DNA of 64,000 nt from G963677085 sp963677085 (GTDB lineage: Bacteria; Planctomycetota; Planctomycetia; Pirellulales; Thermoguttaceae). The position numbers and the translations under genes are program-made. Each line of letters begins with the position of its first letter. Position 1 is the stretch's first letter. The stretch covers positions 2,170,001 to 2,234,000 of the forward strand of contig CAXXFH010000004.1 in NCBI GenBank assembly GCA_963677085.2, given 5' to 3'. Below the pieces are notes generated by a model that searched no databases, had not been told where the DNA came from, and saw only the letters and a program-made list of their open reading frames with translations. Below are positions 25,147-34,314 of the stretch, in pieces.

Positions 25147-26145
25147 CTAGGGCGTTGGCATGAGATCAAACCACGACGTTCCCAGCGAGATCCATACAGG
25201 AATCGTCAGCAGGGCCACGATCGACGTGCCTAACGCCACACGCAACGCGGTGCCCGGGTGGCCGCCGTAGTGTCGAGCCATCACGATGGGGAACACGGCC
25301 GACGGCATGGCCGCTTCGACCACCACCACGCGCTGAAGCTCCACGCTGCTCGGTATCCAACGGCTAAGAAACCATGCCAGGGTCATAAATGCCACGGGCA
25401 ACATTCCCAACCGCAAAATGCACGATACAGAAACCACACCGGCGCTGCGGGCAAACCCGGTTCGGTCGCCGCCCGGGCGGAGCTGGTCGGCCACCGTCGC
25501 TCCGATCAGCACCAGCGACAGGGGAATCGCCGCATGGCCCAGCCAGTCGAGCGTGCGGGTGAGAAAATCCGGTAACCGGTCGGCCACGCCCAGGAAATTG
25601 AGAATCACCGCCACGAGGATCGTGCAACTCGGCGGGTTGATTAGGTGTCGCCACCAGCGCTGCTCCAGCGAGCCCACCAGAAGCATCATTCCCACCGTCC
25701 ACAGCGCCAGATCGACGCCCACGTTGTGAACGAACAGTACGCCCAGCGTGCGGTCGTCGAAGAGCATCTTGACCAACGGGATGGGCACGAAGCCGTAGTT
25801 GTACATGCCGACGCACAGGGCGAACGTGCGACACTGGCGGGCGTCGCGCAGCCCAAACCAGCGGCCGGCCACCCGGGCAACCGTATAGGCCACGGCAAGC
25901 CCCAGCACCACCGTGCTGAAACCCACCAGCGGCGGCAAAAACAGGTTTCCCGCCCGTTTCATCACCGGATTGCTGCTGATGACGGTGAAGATCAGGCAGG
26001 GAAACAGCACCCGAATAATCAGCTTCAGCAGACTGTCGTCGGCCTCTTCGGTCAGCCAGCCAAGCCAGCGGGTTACGACGCCTACGCCAATGGCGGCGAA
26101 GACGGAAATCGTGGCGCTCAGGATGAGTATCCAGGTGGGGTCCAT
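25147..26145 (-). CDS. AEC-family (auxin efflux carrier-like) transporter
   Basis: 332 residues from ATG 26145 with GAAAGG before it; the frame stays open 52 codons upstream. About ten membrane segments form two five-helix halves. MYNYGFVPIPLVKMLFDD and VVVEAAMPSAVFPIVMARHYG carry the broken-helix motifs of this family. Bacterial AEC members export or exchange small organic acids such as malate. The substrate is not identifiable. Convergent with the POT transporter gene; the 150-base gap between them has no clear terminator hairpin. Confidence 0.9.
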   Translation of the reverse strand: MDPTWILILSATISVFAAIGVGVVTRWLGWLTEEADDSLLKLIIRVLFPCLIFTVISSNPVMKRAGNLFLPPLVGFSTVVLGLAVAYTVARVAGRWFGLRDARQCRTFALCVGMYNYGFVPIPLVKMLFDDRTLGVLFVHNVGVDLALWTVGMMLLVGSLEQRWWRHLINPPSCTILVAVILNFLGVADRLPDFLTRTLDWLGHAAIPLSLVLIGATVADQLRPGGDRTGFARSAGVVSVSCILRLGMLPVAFMTLAWFLSRWIPSSVELQRVVVVEAAMPSAVFPIVMARHYGGHPGTALRVALGTSIVALLTIPVWISLGTSWFDLMPTP

Positions 26146-26520
26146 AGACCTTTCAGGATAACACGGCGATACTGAATGGACAATCGCCGGCTGCCGGGGA
26201 CGTATTACCTTGGGGGGAACTGGGCAGGCATGAGGGGCCACGGGTCGACCCGCCAGGGCCATCTGTTCCAAGGACTGAAATTCCGAGACCGCAGCAGCCA
26301 AGTAGGTCGACTATTTCAGATTCGCAGCCAACCCAAAGCATTTTGAAGCAACGGCTTCCAACAACAGACGAAAGAACCACGAAGGGCACGAAGAAAAGGC
26401 CAAGTTCACTCAAGGGCTGTGCTACCGAGCGTCTCTCTTCGTGATTTTCAAAATGCCGTAACCAGTCTATTGCCTGAGGGTTCGATCGCTTCTGAGATCA
26501 AACAGTCGAACTAGGGAACC
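26146..26520. other. Intergenic region
   Basis: No gene seen. It contains ACCACGAAGGGCACGAAG at about 26371, one of the common ACCACGG/ACGAAGG-type dispersed repeats that recur at 41694 and 44435. Confidence 0.4.
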
Positions 26521-27228
26521 ATGGAAAACCTCGATCGTCAGTCCAGTAAATCTGAGTCTTGGCTGTCTTCCCTGGCAACTGAACGCCGGATGACGTCGGA
26601 ATCTGAGCCAAGTCCTCTTCTCATGGAACATCTGGAAATCTGGACCTATCACTTCGTGCCGGTACTCGCCTGGGGCAAGCGATTCTACGGGACCGTGGAC
26701 CGAGTTCCCGGTATGTTCTACGTTGCCACCCTGTTTCTTCACATATTCTGGATTCCACTCTTGCCGGTGGGGACGTGGGTATGTGCCTTGGAAAGCAGTG
26801 AACACACATTTGGCCGAAGCAAACGTATCCGTCTCAGCGTACGTTCCCTTCTCATGGCTTGGACACGTTTCTTCTTGATAGCGGTTGCCGTGGTTTGCGG
26901 CATAGCGGGCACAGGAGGGCTGATCGCAATGTGGACAGAATGGCGTTGGATCGAGCTGCCAGTATGGTTGTTGGCCGCATTGGTTGCTGCCCTCATCGGA
27001 CTTTGGTGTTTACGACTGTTCGAGCCGGCCAGCTTCCATCGGGCAAAGGCACTGACCATTGCCATAGGCATCTCCGAAGAAGCCGCTGAACGACTTTTGC
27101 ACCAAGCGGAAGACGAACGTCTTAATCCGCCCGATCCTGAAGACCGACTTGTGGCTTGCCCGAACTGCGGACGCAAAATCGCTCCAACAACAGTACGCTG
27201 TCCTCGTTGTGAGTGGCGAAACGCATGA
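26521..27228 (+). CDS. Membrane protein with C-terminal zinc ribbon
   Basis: 235 residues from ATG 26521; ATG codons at 26590 and 26623 are alternative starts, and the conserved-looking part begins near HLEIWTYHFVPVLAWGKRFY. Three hydrophobic segments lie at about 65-85, 112-135 and 142-163. A charged helix follows (SEEAAERLLHQAEDERLNPP), then CPNCGRK and CPRCEWR, a four-Cys zinc ribbon at the very end. The ribbon should be cytoplasmic. I do not recognise a named family. No operon partner is evident. Confidence 0.8.
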   Translation: MENLDRQSSKSESWLSSLATERRMTSESEPSPLLMEHLEIWTYHFVPVLAWGKRFYGTVDRVPGMFYVATLFLHIFWIPLLPVGTWVCALESSEHTFGRSKRIRLSVRSLLMAWTRFFLIAVAVVCGIAGTGGLIAMWTEWRWIELPVWLLAALVAALIGLWCLRLFEPASFHRAKALTIAIGISEEAAERLLHQAEDERLNPPDPEDRLVACPNCGRKIAPTTVRCPRCEWRNA

Positions 27229-27324
27229 CAAAACGGCCTTCAGCTATCTTGCTGTGACGTTTCCCTTTTGCCTTCTGCCGTCAGTTGGACAATAGCCCGA
27301 TCCTCGCACCAACACCTCAGACCC

Positions 27325-28167
27325 ATGCTACTACAAACCCGCACCTACGGCACGTCCGGTCCGCAAGTCGTCCTTCTTCATGGTGGCCCCGCCGCACCGG
27401 GTTATTTGGCGCCGCTGGCGCGACAGTTGGCCGACGCCTTTCGGGTGGTCGAGCCCTTCCAGCGCGGCAGCGGGCCGCAGCCGTTGAGCGTTGCTCGCCA
27501 TGTGGCCGATCTCGATGAACTGCTGGGGACGCAATGCACCGGCGAGCGGCCGGCCCTGGTGGGACACTCGTGGGGAGCGATGTTGGCGTTGGCCTACGCG
27601 GCCGAACATTCCGACACCATTGCCGCGTTGGTGCTCGTTGGCTGCGGCACGTTCGATCCGGCGTCGCGAAACCAATTGGAAGCGACGCGTCAAGATCGCA
27701 TGGATGAACAGTTCCATAGCGACATAGCGCGTCTACAAACAGAAGTGGCCGACGTCGACCAGCGACTCAAAGCCATCGGCCGGCTGTTCCAGCGAATCGA
27801 CTCCCACGAGCTGATAGCTGCCGACGACGAAACCCTGCAAGTCGATGCCCGCGCGCATGAAGAAACGTGGACCGATATGCTTCGACTGCAGCAAGAGGGT
27901 GTTTACCCGGCGGCCTTTGCCAACATCCGTGTGCCGACGCTCATGCTGCACGGCACGGTCGACCCTCACCCGGGCCAAATGATCGCGGCTAATCTCAAGG
28001 CGTATCTGCCGCAACTCGAGTATCACGAGTGGCCCCGTTGTGGGCATCACCCTTGGCTGGAAAAGAATGTGCGCGATGAGTTCGTTGCCGTATTGCGGCA
28101 ATGGCTCTTGCAGCACACGACCACCTCCCCACGCCGTCCGGCGACTGATCGGCGTGGGGAGGAGTGA
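27325..28167 (+). CDS. Alpha/beta hydrolase (prolyl-aminopeptidase-like)
   Basis: 280 residues from ATG 27325. HGGPAAPGYL is the HGGP oxyanion loop seen in proline iminopeptidases and related hydrolases; the nucleophile elbow is GHSWGAMLA, Asp lies in LHGTVDPHPG and His in RCGHHPWLEK. It is cytoplasmic. Substrate could be peptides or esters. The last 14 residues are Arg/Thr/Pro-rich. No strong ribosome-binding site. It converges on the thioredoxin-like gene. Confidence 0.9.
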   Translation: MLLQTRTYGTSGPQVVLLHGGPAAPGYLAPLARQLADAFRVVEPFQRGSGPQPLSVARHVADLDELLGTQCTGERPALVGHSWGAMLALAYAAEHSDTIAALVLVGCGTFDPASRNQLEATRQDRMDEQFHSDIARLQTEVADVDQRLKAIGRLFQRIDSHELIAADDETLQVDARAHEETWTDMLRLQQEGVYPAAFANIRVPTLMLHGTVDPHPGQMIAANLKAYLPQLEYHEWPRCGHHPWLEKNVRDEFVAVLRQWLLQHTTTSPRRPATDRRGEE

Positions 28168-28200
28168 GGGAGCACACGACGCCGGCTGTAGAAAACAACG

Positions 28201-28223
28201 AGGCCGTCGCAAAGGCGGCCCCG
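28201..28223 (-). terminator. Probable hairpin after the thioredoxin-like gene
   Basis: GGCCG / CGGCC arms with a 9-base loop, followed on the minus strand by TCGTTGTTTTC. Weak but well placed between convergent genes. Confidence 0.4.
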
Positions 28224-28235
28224 TCGCACGATGCA

Positions 28236-28664
28236 CTATTTCTCAAGTCCCAAAAACCCGCTAAAGCTGAACTTCGACAACGGCTTGGCCGTGGGGTCGA
28301 TGAACTGAGCGACCTTGTCGGGGCTGTGGGCGCCGATTAGGTACTCGGGCTGCCAACCGTTTTCCGTCTTCTCGAAGCGGATGAGTTGAGGAATCGATTT
28401 GCCGCGAATCAGTCGGCCAGCCAAGTCTCGCTGGTGGTCGACGTCGACATAGGCGAATTCCACGTTGGCTAATGCGCCGGCTTCGGCCGCCCTAGGAAGC
28501 GTTTTGTTTTTCATCACCTTGCAGGCCGGGCACCAGTCGGCTCCTAGCAACACGACGAGCGGTCGGCCCGACTCGGTACTACGCTGGGCGGCCGCGTCGA
28601 AACCTTCTGGGGCAGCCGAAAGCAGGGCAACTTGAAGTACGGAAGCGATCGTGAGGGTAGTCAT
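28236..28664 (-). CDS. Exported thioredoxin-fold protein
   Basis: 142 residues. A hydrophobic N-terminus (MTTLTIASVLQVALLSAAPEG) suggests export. The thioredoxin-like fold has the redox motif WCPAC in LLGADWCPACKVMKN, and the cis-Pro in GKSIPQLIRF. It probably reduces or oxidises disulfides in the cell envelope. The motif CPAC differs from CGPC of cytoplasmic thioredoxin. Near-canonical site GAAAGGATTTC lies before the start. Single gene. Confidence 0.88.
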   Translation of the reverse strand: MTTLTIASVLQVALLSAAPEGFDAAAQRSTESGRPLVVLLGADWCPACKVMKNKTLPRAAEAGALANVEFAYVDVDHQRDLAGRLIRGKSIPQLIRFEKTENGWQPEYLIGAHSPDKVAQFIDPTAKPLSKFSFSGFLGLEK

Positions 28665-28982
28665 CGTTGTGAAATCCTTTCACGGTGTATGGGGGGGAGA
28701 GGGAGCACATGGCGAAGCGGCAACTTAAACCGGTACGCGTCCAGCACCGGTGTTGGTCTGGGGAAGTGCATTCGGCGCGCCAATCTCCGGCAAATTCCGC
28801 CCGATTTACGTAAGTGCCTTTTCCGAAGAGAGATACAGCATGCGTCGGCTGGTCATCAGCCGCCCGACGGCCTGAACGGAAGTGTTCGCCCCGAACGCTT
28901 CTGTTCAGGCGATGTGTTCGGCGGGAGGTTGGCGCCTCGTTGTCGCACGCAAGTCAGCATCCAACGTTCGAGACGTCGGCGA
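28665..28982. other. Intergenic region
   Basis: No gene or clear repeat seen. It separates the thioredoxin-like gene from the 3' end of the cell-surface cluster. CGGCGCGCCAATCTCC and related GC-rich stretches have no recognised role. Confidence 0.4.
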
Positions 28983-29381
28983 TCAGCGGGTTGTTAGCTC
29001 GAAGGTGAATTGATTGTCGCCGCCGGGCGAGATGTCGGCCGTGAGGGTCGACTGACGATTGTATTTCGCCGGAATGTAGTCCTCGTAGAGAGTGCCCATC
29101 TCGGGCGCGTCTTGTCGCTCGGGCGGCAAGGGACGTGACGCACGAATGCGAACCGTCTTTTTGCCCGGCTTGGCCGGAAACGAGAAACGGCCCTGTTCGA
29201 TCACCCCAGCGTCAGGCGAAAGACGGGCGTCGTCGGGATCGAGGCTGATTTCACCTCGCTCGACCGGTTGGCCGTCGAACGTTACGGTGCCCGAGACGTC
29301 GTACACCTCCGGGCCACCGCCGCAACCGGTTGTTGCTAACAGAATCAACAGCAGGGCGAATAAGCGCATCGGCGAAGCCAT
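28983..29381 (-). CDS. Small lipoprotein with carboxypeptidase-regulatory-like fold
   Basis: 132 residues. The lipoprotein signal MRLFALLLILLATTGCGGG (after MASP) has lipobox TTGC. The mature part begins VYDVSGTVTFDGQPVERGEI, the usual opening of small planctomycete beta-sandwich lipoproteins found downstream of DUF1559 genes, and has a Glu-rich middle and FTFELTTR end. The gene starts 15 bases after the DUF1559 stop and shares its AAGGAG with that junction, so the two are co-transcribed. Probable role at the cell surface; partner of the DUF1559 protein unknown. Confidence 0.88.
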   Translation of the reverse strand: MASPMRLFALLLILLATTGCGGGPEVYDVSGTVTFDGQPVERGEISLDPDDARLSPDAGVIEQGRFSFPAKPGKKTVRIRASRPLPPERQDAPEMGTLYEDYIPAKYNRQSTLTADISPGGDNQFTFELTTR

Positions 29382-29396
29382 CCTTAGTATTACTCC

Positions 29397-30341
29397 TTAA
29401 AACTCACCGTGGATTACTTCTCCACCGGCCCGGGTTCCCAACGCCTGGTAAGTTTCGGCGTTGATGCCCTCGGTAAGAAAGCGAACCGAGCCGTCGGCCA
29501 ACGCGCTGACGACGCCGCCGGGATGGTAACTGCGAGCGGAAACGACGATGTCGGTGCCCGTGTTGACACAGGGTGCCTCGTCCAGAGTGTTCAGACAGTA
29601 ATTGAAGCGGTCCGGCTGCGATGTGTTTGGTGCGTAGAAGGTGCTGAACAAGGCTCCCGCGTGACGGACATTATGATAACGCCCCCGCACGTCCTGTTCT
29701 CCGGAGCCGATCGGGCCGTCGGGCACCAGGATAATCTCGCTGACCATCAGCGTGTTGCTGGTCCCGTCGCGGATGTCGGCGATCCGCGTGCTCGAAAACA
29801 CATAAAACAGCCCGTTGAGTTGCGTACTGTTGGCGTAACCCCCTTCGTTGAAGAACGAATCGCCCGCATTGAGCATGTAGTTGCCGTGGAACCCCTGCTG
29901 ATTGGTCGTTCCGGCACCGCAGGTTGTTTTGGGATTGGCACTGTCGGACGGGCACATGAACATCGCTATGGCCGTTTCCTTGCCGGGTAGATTGGTGTAC
30001 GAAAAGCTGCCCGTGGGATTTTGGATGTGTTTGGTGTACTGGTCGGCCAACGCCTGCTGTTCGACGTAGGGCAACAGCGAGGCAAACCACGACCAGCGAT
30101 TCCAGCCGTTGGGGGCGTTGGCGTCGATGTAGACATACTGTCCTGGCGGAAAACACGAGTGGGCCGTGTAGTAGTTGTGCAACGCCAGGGCGATTTGCTT
30201 CGCGTTGTTCGTGCACTGCATCCGCCGGGCGGCTTCCCGGGCCGATTGCACCGCAGGCAGCAACAGAGCAATCAAAATGCCGATGATGGCAATGACGACC
30301 AGCAGTTCGACCAAGGTAAAGGCGTTTCGCTGCGATTGCAT
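29397..30341 (-). CDS. DUF1559 protein with prepilin-like N-terminus
   Basis: 314 residues. The N-terminus FTLVELLVVIAIIGILIALL is a type IV prepilin/pseudopilin signal with cleavage before Phe; LLPAVQSAREAARRMQC and N-N-A-K-Q follow, typical of planctomycete DUF1559. The C-terminal domain ends with SYHPGGVVSALADGSVRFLT, also characteristic (the H-x-G-G/ADGSVRF motif). The genome families run to hundreds of copies in planctomycetes; they may form or decorate pseudopilus-like surface structures. It is co-transcribed with the lipoprotein gene and lies downstream of the PEP-CTERM gene and a family D repeat. Confidence 0.96.
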   Translation of the reverse strand: MQSQRNAFTLVELLVVIAIIGILIALLLPAVQSAREAARRMQCTNNAKQIALALHNYYTAHSCFPPGQYVYIDANAPNGWNRWSWFASLLPYVEQQALADQYTKHIQNPTGSFSYTNLPGKETAIAMFMCPSDSANPKTTCGAGTTNQQGFHGNYMLNAGDSFFNEGGYANSTQLNGLFYVFSSTRIADIRDGTSNTLMVSEIILVPDGPIGSGEQDVRGRYHNVRHAGALFSTFYAPNTSQPDRFNYCLNTLDEAPCVNTGTDIVVSARSYHPGGVVSALADGSVRFLTEGINAETYQALGTRAGGEVIHGEF

Positions 30342-30407
30342 GCGTCGAGCCCTCGGGGGACTAGGGATGAGGGGCCAGAGACTAGGGATTAGTGATTAGG
30401 GATTCTT

Positions 30408-30593
30408 CTCGTTCCGAAGCTCCGGCTTCGGAACGCAACTCCGCGAAGCTCCGCTTCGCCGACGCTACGATATCGCGCAAACTTCAGCGGCCGTCGGTGA
30501 GGGATTCGACAACGGCTACGGAATGTCGCTAGTCGCTTCCTCGAAGCGGAGCTTCTGGGAAGTAGGTTCCCAAGCCGGAGCTTGGGAACCAGG
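30408..30593. repeat. Family D element (copy D1), 186 bp
   Basis: A hairpin GTTCCGAAGCTCC..GGAAC at the left and its reverse complement CCCAAGCCGGAGCTTGGGAA at the right; inside, CGAAGCTCCGCTTCG and CGAAGCGGAGCTTC form a second inverted pair. A direct copy lies at 31360, on the other side of the PEP-CTERM gene. Confidence 0.85.
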
Positions 30594-30658
30594 ATAAGCC
30601 AGCCGGAGATTGAAAATCGGGATAAACCGAGGACAAACCAGGATAAAGCTATAACACA

Positions 30659-31312
30659 CTATCTTCGCCGCCACCGCAGGAACAATCCTGTTGCCAAGGC
30701 GAGCAATAACGCAAGGGTCGACGGCTCGGGCACGGCGGACGCCGTTGCAAAAGCCACGGGGCCGTTGGCTATGGTCGTTTCGTCGATCGTGGCCGTGCTG
30801 GTCCACGTGTATTGCTCGTCGACCGTAGGGTCGGTATCGATCCACCGCAATACCTGCCCAAGCGCCGTGGCGGTTTGCGTGTTGCCGCCATTGATCGAGT
30901 AGTCGCCTGCCGCCGGTGCAACCATCGAGATTTGCAGATAGGGGCCACCGCCGTCGCTGGCAATGAGGGTGTTGATCTGGGGCCCCAGTCTCATGATCTG
31001 TTCGTCGGCAACGTAACCGAGCGTGCCAGAAGTGCCTGCGGTGGGCCACTCAATCGGTGTTCCGGAGAGACTGCGCTGCGAACCGCCACTGACAAAAACC
31101 CACGCGGTGTTCTGCTGTTGCCCAGAAATCTTCCACGCCACGCCGGCCGTAGCACCGTTGAGCGTAGCCAAACCATTGGTCACCCAATTGGTGTTGTCCG
31201 AGCCGTCGACGATTCCCACGGCGACCAATTCGGCGTGGGCTGCCGTAGTGAGGAGAAAAGCTAGCAGGACGGCCGCCGAAGTGCGAGTTACAGAGGAAAT
31301 TGATGCATACAT
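30659..31312 (-). CDS. PEP-CTERM surface protein
   Basis: 217 residues from ATG 31312. Signal peptide MYASISSVTRTSAAVLLAFL ends near AHAE. The mature part is rich in Thr, Asn and Gly. The C-terminus has the sorting signal VPEPSTLALLLALATGLFLR followed by RRR, which is recognised by an exosortase. The protein should be exported and transferred to the cell surface or extracellular polysaccharide. No exosortase gene is in the window. The gene is enclosed by two direct family D repeats inside a sigma factor-FecR-DUF1559 cluster, and could be lost or gained by recombination between them. Confidence 0.9.
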   Translation of the reverse strand: MYASISSVTRTSAAVLLAFLLTTAAHAELVAVGIVDGSDNTNWVTNGLATLNGATAGVAWKISGQQQNTAWVFVSGGSQRSLSGTPIEWPTAGTSGTLGYVADEQIMRLGPQINTLIASDGGGPYLQISMVAPAAGDYSINGGNTQTATALGQVLRWIDTDPTVDEQYTWTSTATIDETTIANGPVAFATASAVPEPSTLALLLALATGLFLRWRRR

Positions 31313-31359
31313 AAGCTGATTCCCGTAATTTGGGGTGTGTGAGACGATTTTGCCCATTA

Positions 31360-31543
31360 CTCGTTCCAAAGCTCCGGCTTCGGAACGCAACTCCGCGAAA
31401 CTCCGCTTCGCTGACGCCGCGATATCGCGCAGACTTCGGCGGCTGACGGTGAAGATTCAACAACGGCTACGGAATGTCTCTGGTTGCCTCCTCGAAGCGG
31501 AGCTTCTGGGATTTGGGTCCCCAAGCCGGAGCTTGGGAACCAG
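31360..31543. repeat. Family D element (copy D2), 184 bp
   Basis: Same orientation and order of hairpins as D1, with most bases identical. Placed between the FecR/LamG gene and the PEP-CTERM gene. Confidence 0.85.
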
Positions 31544-31572
31544 TAACCGGTAATCAGTGACTAGTAAGCCGA

Positions 31573-33339
31573 CTATTCGGCGCCGGGGGCGGGCGACGTC
31601 TCGACGGATTCGCCTTCGGCCGACTGGCCGCTGGCAATCGCCAGAATTCCGCTCTTGCCCTGACTGCGGATTTGCTCCAACTGTGCGGCGCTGAGTGCCG
31701 CGGAAAAGATAAATACGTTATCGATCTCGCCGTCGAACGGCTGAGGTGCTGTTGCATGTCCTCCGATGCGGACGAACGGGTTGCACTCGCCAAATTGCAC
31801 ATCCTCGACCGTATCGCGAACCAACCCACCACGGCCGTCGTTGCGGCTGGGGTCTTCTACGTAAAGCGACACGGTACGGTTTGTGCCGTCGTGTACCGCA
31901 GCCACGAAGGTCCATCGGCCCACTTTGGGCAACGGCCCACGCGAGGACAACACGCCGCCGGTCCCCAAAAACGCGGCGAAGCGAAGTTCCCGCGGTTTGG
32001 TCTCCTGGTTTCCAACGCGAGCGTCGATCGTCAGCATTCGGTCGTAGCCCATGTTGTCGGACGACAGAATCTCGTTGTAGGATGGCCCCACGCTACGAGG
32101 CCGTACCCAGGCGCCCCAGGTCATCTGCGGCATCTTCTTTTCGTTGACATCGATGGGAATATCGATGTAGCTGCGGCGGTCTTTGCGGAAGCTGGCCGCG
32201 CGGCTCTCCTTGCCTTCGGCGAACTGAATTCCTTCGGCCCCAATTGGATGGGCCTCGGCCAGGCTGGCATCGCGGGTGGAGTTGTCGAACGGATAAAATC
32301 CCACCAGCGGAAACGGCCCGTGGCGGAACATGCCGGCAAACTTTTTTGGTACCGAGGGAACGTGGATGATGGCCGACGCGGCCTGGGTAACCTGGGCCGC
32401 TTCACCCGCCAGCAACACGACTTTCTGGCCGGTTGGTTTGTTCGTCGACGGATCGCTCGATTGGGGATCGACTTGGGCCAGCAGTTCGGTTTCCACACGA
32501 CCCTTGAACACGTGGACTTCGGTCTGGCCGTCTTCCTGCACCTCGACGCCGAACTCCGTTCCCAGGTCGGTGATTCGTGCCACGGGCGTGCAGACGACGA
32601 AACCGGAAAGCCCGTCGGGTAGGCTTACGGTGAGTTTGCCGCGGTCCAACTGGGTCGATTGGCGCCCTGAAACCTCGAAGTTGGCCGGTCCTTCCAGGAC
32701 CAGCGCGGCCCCGGTCCGAAAACGAAGCGTCACGATCCCCTCGGCCAGCTTGAGCGTAGCGCCCTCACGCAGGAAACGCCCCTGCGGCCGCGACTCGGGT
32801 GTATGCCAGCGGCATTCGTGAAACGCTACGATCTCGGCGACGATCGACGGCGAGGTAGAATCGTCGAATACGGCGGTCTCTTTGTTGACGCGGCTCCAGT
32901 AGGCCGGTCCTACCATTCCGTAGAGTCCCAGCCAGATCAGCAAAGTAAGCGCGATGGCTACCGACAAGAACCGGCCCGGGTGAATGCGCCAGTCGATCCA
33001 CTCGGCCGTTGCCCGGCCTGTCTGTCGCAAGACCGACGCGTTTTGGGGTGTCGGCGCGTGGGCTGACGATTCGGCGGGAGGGGATTCGCTGTCGGAAGAC
33101 TCCGCTGCCGGTTGCGCAGAATCGGCCGCCGTATCGGTGGCGGCAAAGGTCGGCAGCGACACGTGTTCGGTGATCAACTGAGCGTGGGCCGCCATCAGCC
33201 GCACGTAGTACTGCCGCGCTCGCCGATCCTCGCGCAGCAACTCGACAAGCTGTTCGTTCTGTTCGGCCGACAATTGGCCGTCGATTAACGTGCTGAGCAG
33301 TTGGCCCAACGGTTCGTGCGGCAAAGGCCGATAGCTCAT
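31573..33339 (-). CDS. FecR-domain and LamG-domain transmembrane protein
   Basis: 588 residues. The N-terminal cytoplasmic helix LLSTLIDGQLSAEQNEQLVE and RRARQYYVRLMAAHAQL resemble anti-sigma regions. A membrane segment spans about 122-147 (FLSVAIALTLLIWLGLYG). A FecR domain follows (about 175-290: LDRGKLTVSLPDGLSGFVV, TDLGTEFGVEVQEDGQTEV), and a LamG/concanavalin-like domain at about 345-550 (GFYPFDNSTRDASLAEAHPI, YIDIPIDVNEKKM, VAAVHDGTNRTVSLYVED). The start overlaps the sigma factor stop by four bases (ATGA). It likely senses a ligand outside and controls the sigma factor. Confidence 0.92.
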   Translation of the reverse strand: MSYRPLPHEPLGQLLSTLIDGQLSAEQNEQLVELLREDRRARQYYVRLMAAHAQLITEHVSLPTFAATDTAADSAQPAAESSDSESPPAESSAHAPTPQNASVLRQTGRATAEWIDWRIHPGRFLSVAIALTLLIWLGLYGMVGPAYWSRVNKETAVFDDSTSPSIVAEIVAFHECRWHTPESRPQGRFLREGATLKLAEGIVTLRFRTGAALVLEGPANFEVSGRQSTQLDRGKLTVSLPDGLSGFVVCTPVARITDLGTEFGVEVQEDGQTEVHVFKGRVETELLAQVDPQSSDPSTNKPTGQKVVLLAGEAAQVTQAASAIIHVPSVPKKFAGMFRHGPFPLVGFYPFDNSTRDASLAEAHPIGAEGIQFAEGKESRAASFRKDRRSYIDIPIDVNEKKMPQMTWGAWVRPRSVGPSYNEILSSDNMGYDRMLTIDARVGNQETKPRELRFAAFLGTGGVLSSRGPLPKVGRWTFVAAVHDGTNRTVSLYVEDPSRNDGRGGLVRDTVEDVQFGECNPFVRIGGHATAPQPFDGEIDNVFIFSAALSAAQLEQIRSQGKSGILAIASGQSAEGESVETSPAPGAE

Positions 33340-33854
33340 AGCACGGCCTCCTTCGTCAATTGGCGTTCGACGCAGTCGAGTAGGGCTTGGCGGATACGGA
33401 ACAAGCTCACCGCCAGTCCGCTGGGCGAACGGCCCAGCCGGTCGGCCAACCGTTTGACCGACTCCCCCTTCCCGTATCGCTCATGAATTAACTCCCGCTT
33501 GCGCGGCGAGAGGTGTTCCAGGCAATGGCGCAGGGCGTCGTGCTGTTCGGTGTCGGTGGTGCAAAGCTCTTCAGATTCGGTCGCCAATTGCGCCACGAGA
33601 CCCTCATCGAAAATAAGCCGCTGGCGAGCGTGAGTTCCGCGATGGGTGAGTACCTTGTATCGCGCGATCTTGCACGCCCAGGCCAGGAAGTTCGTTCCCG
33701 GGGTGAAATCGCCCCGCTTGCGCCACATCTCGACGTGCGTTTCCTGAAGCACATCTTGCGCGGCATGGGGATCGGGCAGCAGCGTGAGAATGAGCGCAAA
33801 CAGCCGATTCTGGGCTGCCGTCAACTCGCGGATGAACTGTTCTTCGGTCAACAT
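33336..33854 (-). CDS. ECF-type RNA polymerase sigma factor
   Basis: 172 residues from ATG 33854; a GTG 44 codons upstream keeps the frame open but gives an untypical N-terminus. Region 2 is FIRELTAAQNRLFALILTLL..PDPHAAQDVLQETHVEMWRK in outline, and region 4 is LSPRKRELIHERYGKGESVK..LADRLGRSPSGLAVSLFRIR in outline. It belongs to the Rhodopirellula/Verrucomicrobium ECF group. The stop codon overlaps the ATG of the FecR/LamG gene, so the two are translated together and form a regulator pair. Downstream PEP-CTERM and DUF1559 genes are the probable targets, by position only. Confidence 0.92.
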   Translation of the reverse strand: MLTEEQFIRELTAAQNRLFALILTLLPDPHAAQDVLQETHVEMWRKRGDFTPGTNFLAWACKIARYKVLTHRGTHARQRLIFDEGLVAQLATESEELCTTDTEQHDALRHCLEHLSPRKRELIHERYGKGESVKRLADRLGRSPSGLAVSLFRIRQALLDCVERQLTKEAVL

Positions 33855-34314
33855 CACAAAGCCCAAACGCTGCCGGAAGTCTGCGTGGCTGTGAAAAAAC
33901 GTGCCCCGCTTTTTTTCACAGTCTTGTACGATAGTTGGGGGGGGCGTACATGGCCGCTGAAGCGGCCAAGCCTCCTTGGGTTTCACATTCTCCCTTTAAT
34001 AATGCATCGCGGCGGCCGAGGGTTAGCAGGAAATTGCAATGAGAAGTCGCATTAATAATGGGAAACTACTCGCGGCACCCGTATTGGGGGGCGATGGCTG
34101 TGTGGGGCCATACTTTCGGCGGGTACCATCGGTCGTTCTCTTCGCATCCTTGCCTTATCGGTAGAAGGTCGCCTTGTAGCAGGCGGCGACGTCGAGCACT
34201 TTTCCGACTGGGACGCTGTTGCAATTGCGGGTAATTCGCTATGCTACTCGGGGGGATGGCCGGTATCTGCCGCCCTGACTCGAATTTTCTGGTTCGGTTG
34301 CCACGGAGGACGCC
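33855..34314. promoter_or_regulatory. Divergent intergenic region before floA
   Basis: No gene. TTGCAA (34219) and TATGCT (34240) 15 bases apart are a possible weak promoter for floA. The sigma factor gene reads leftward from this region, so its own promoter should also lie here. Confidence 0.3.
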
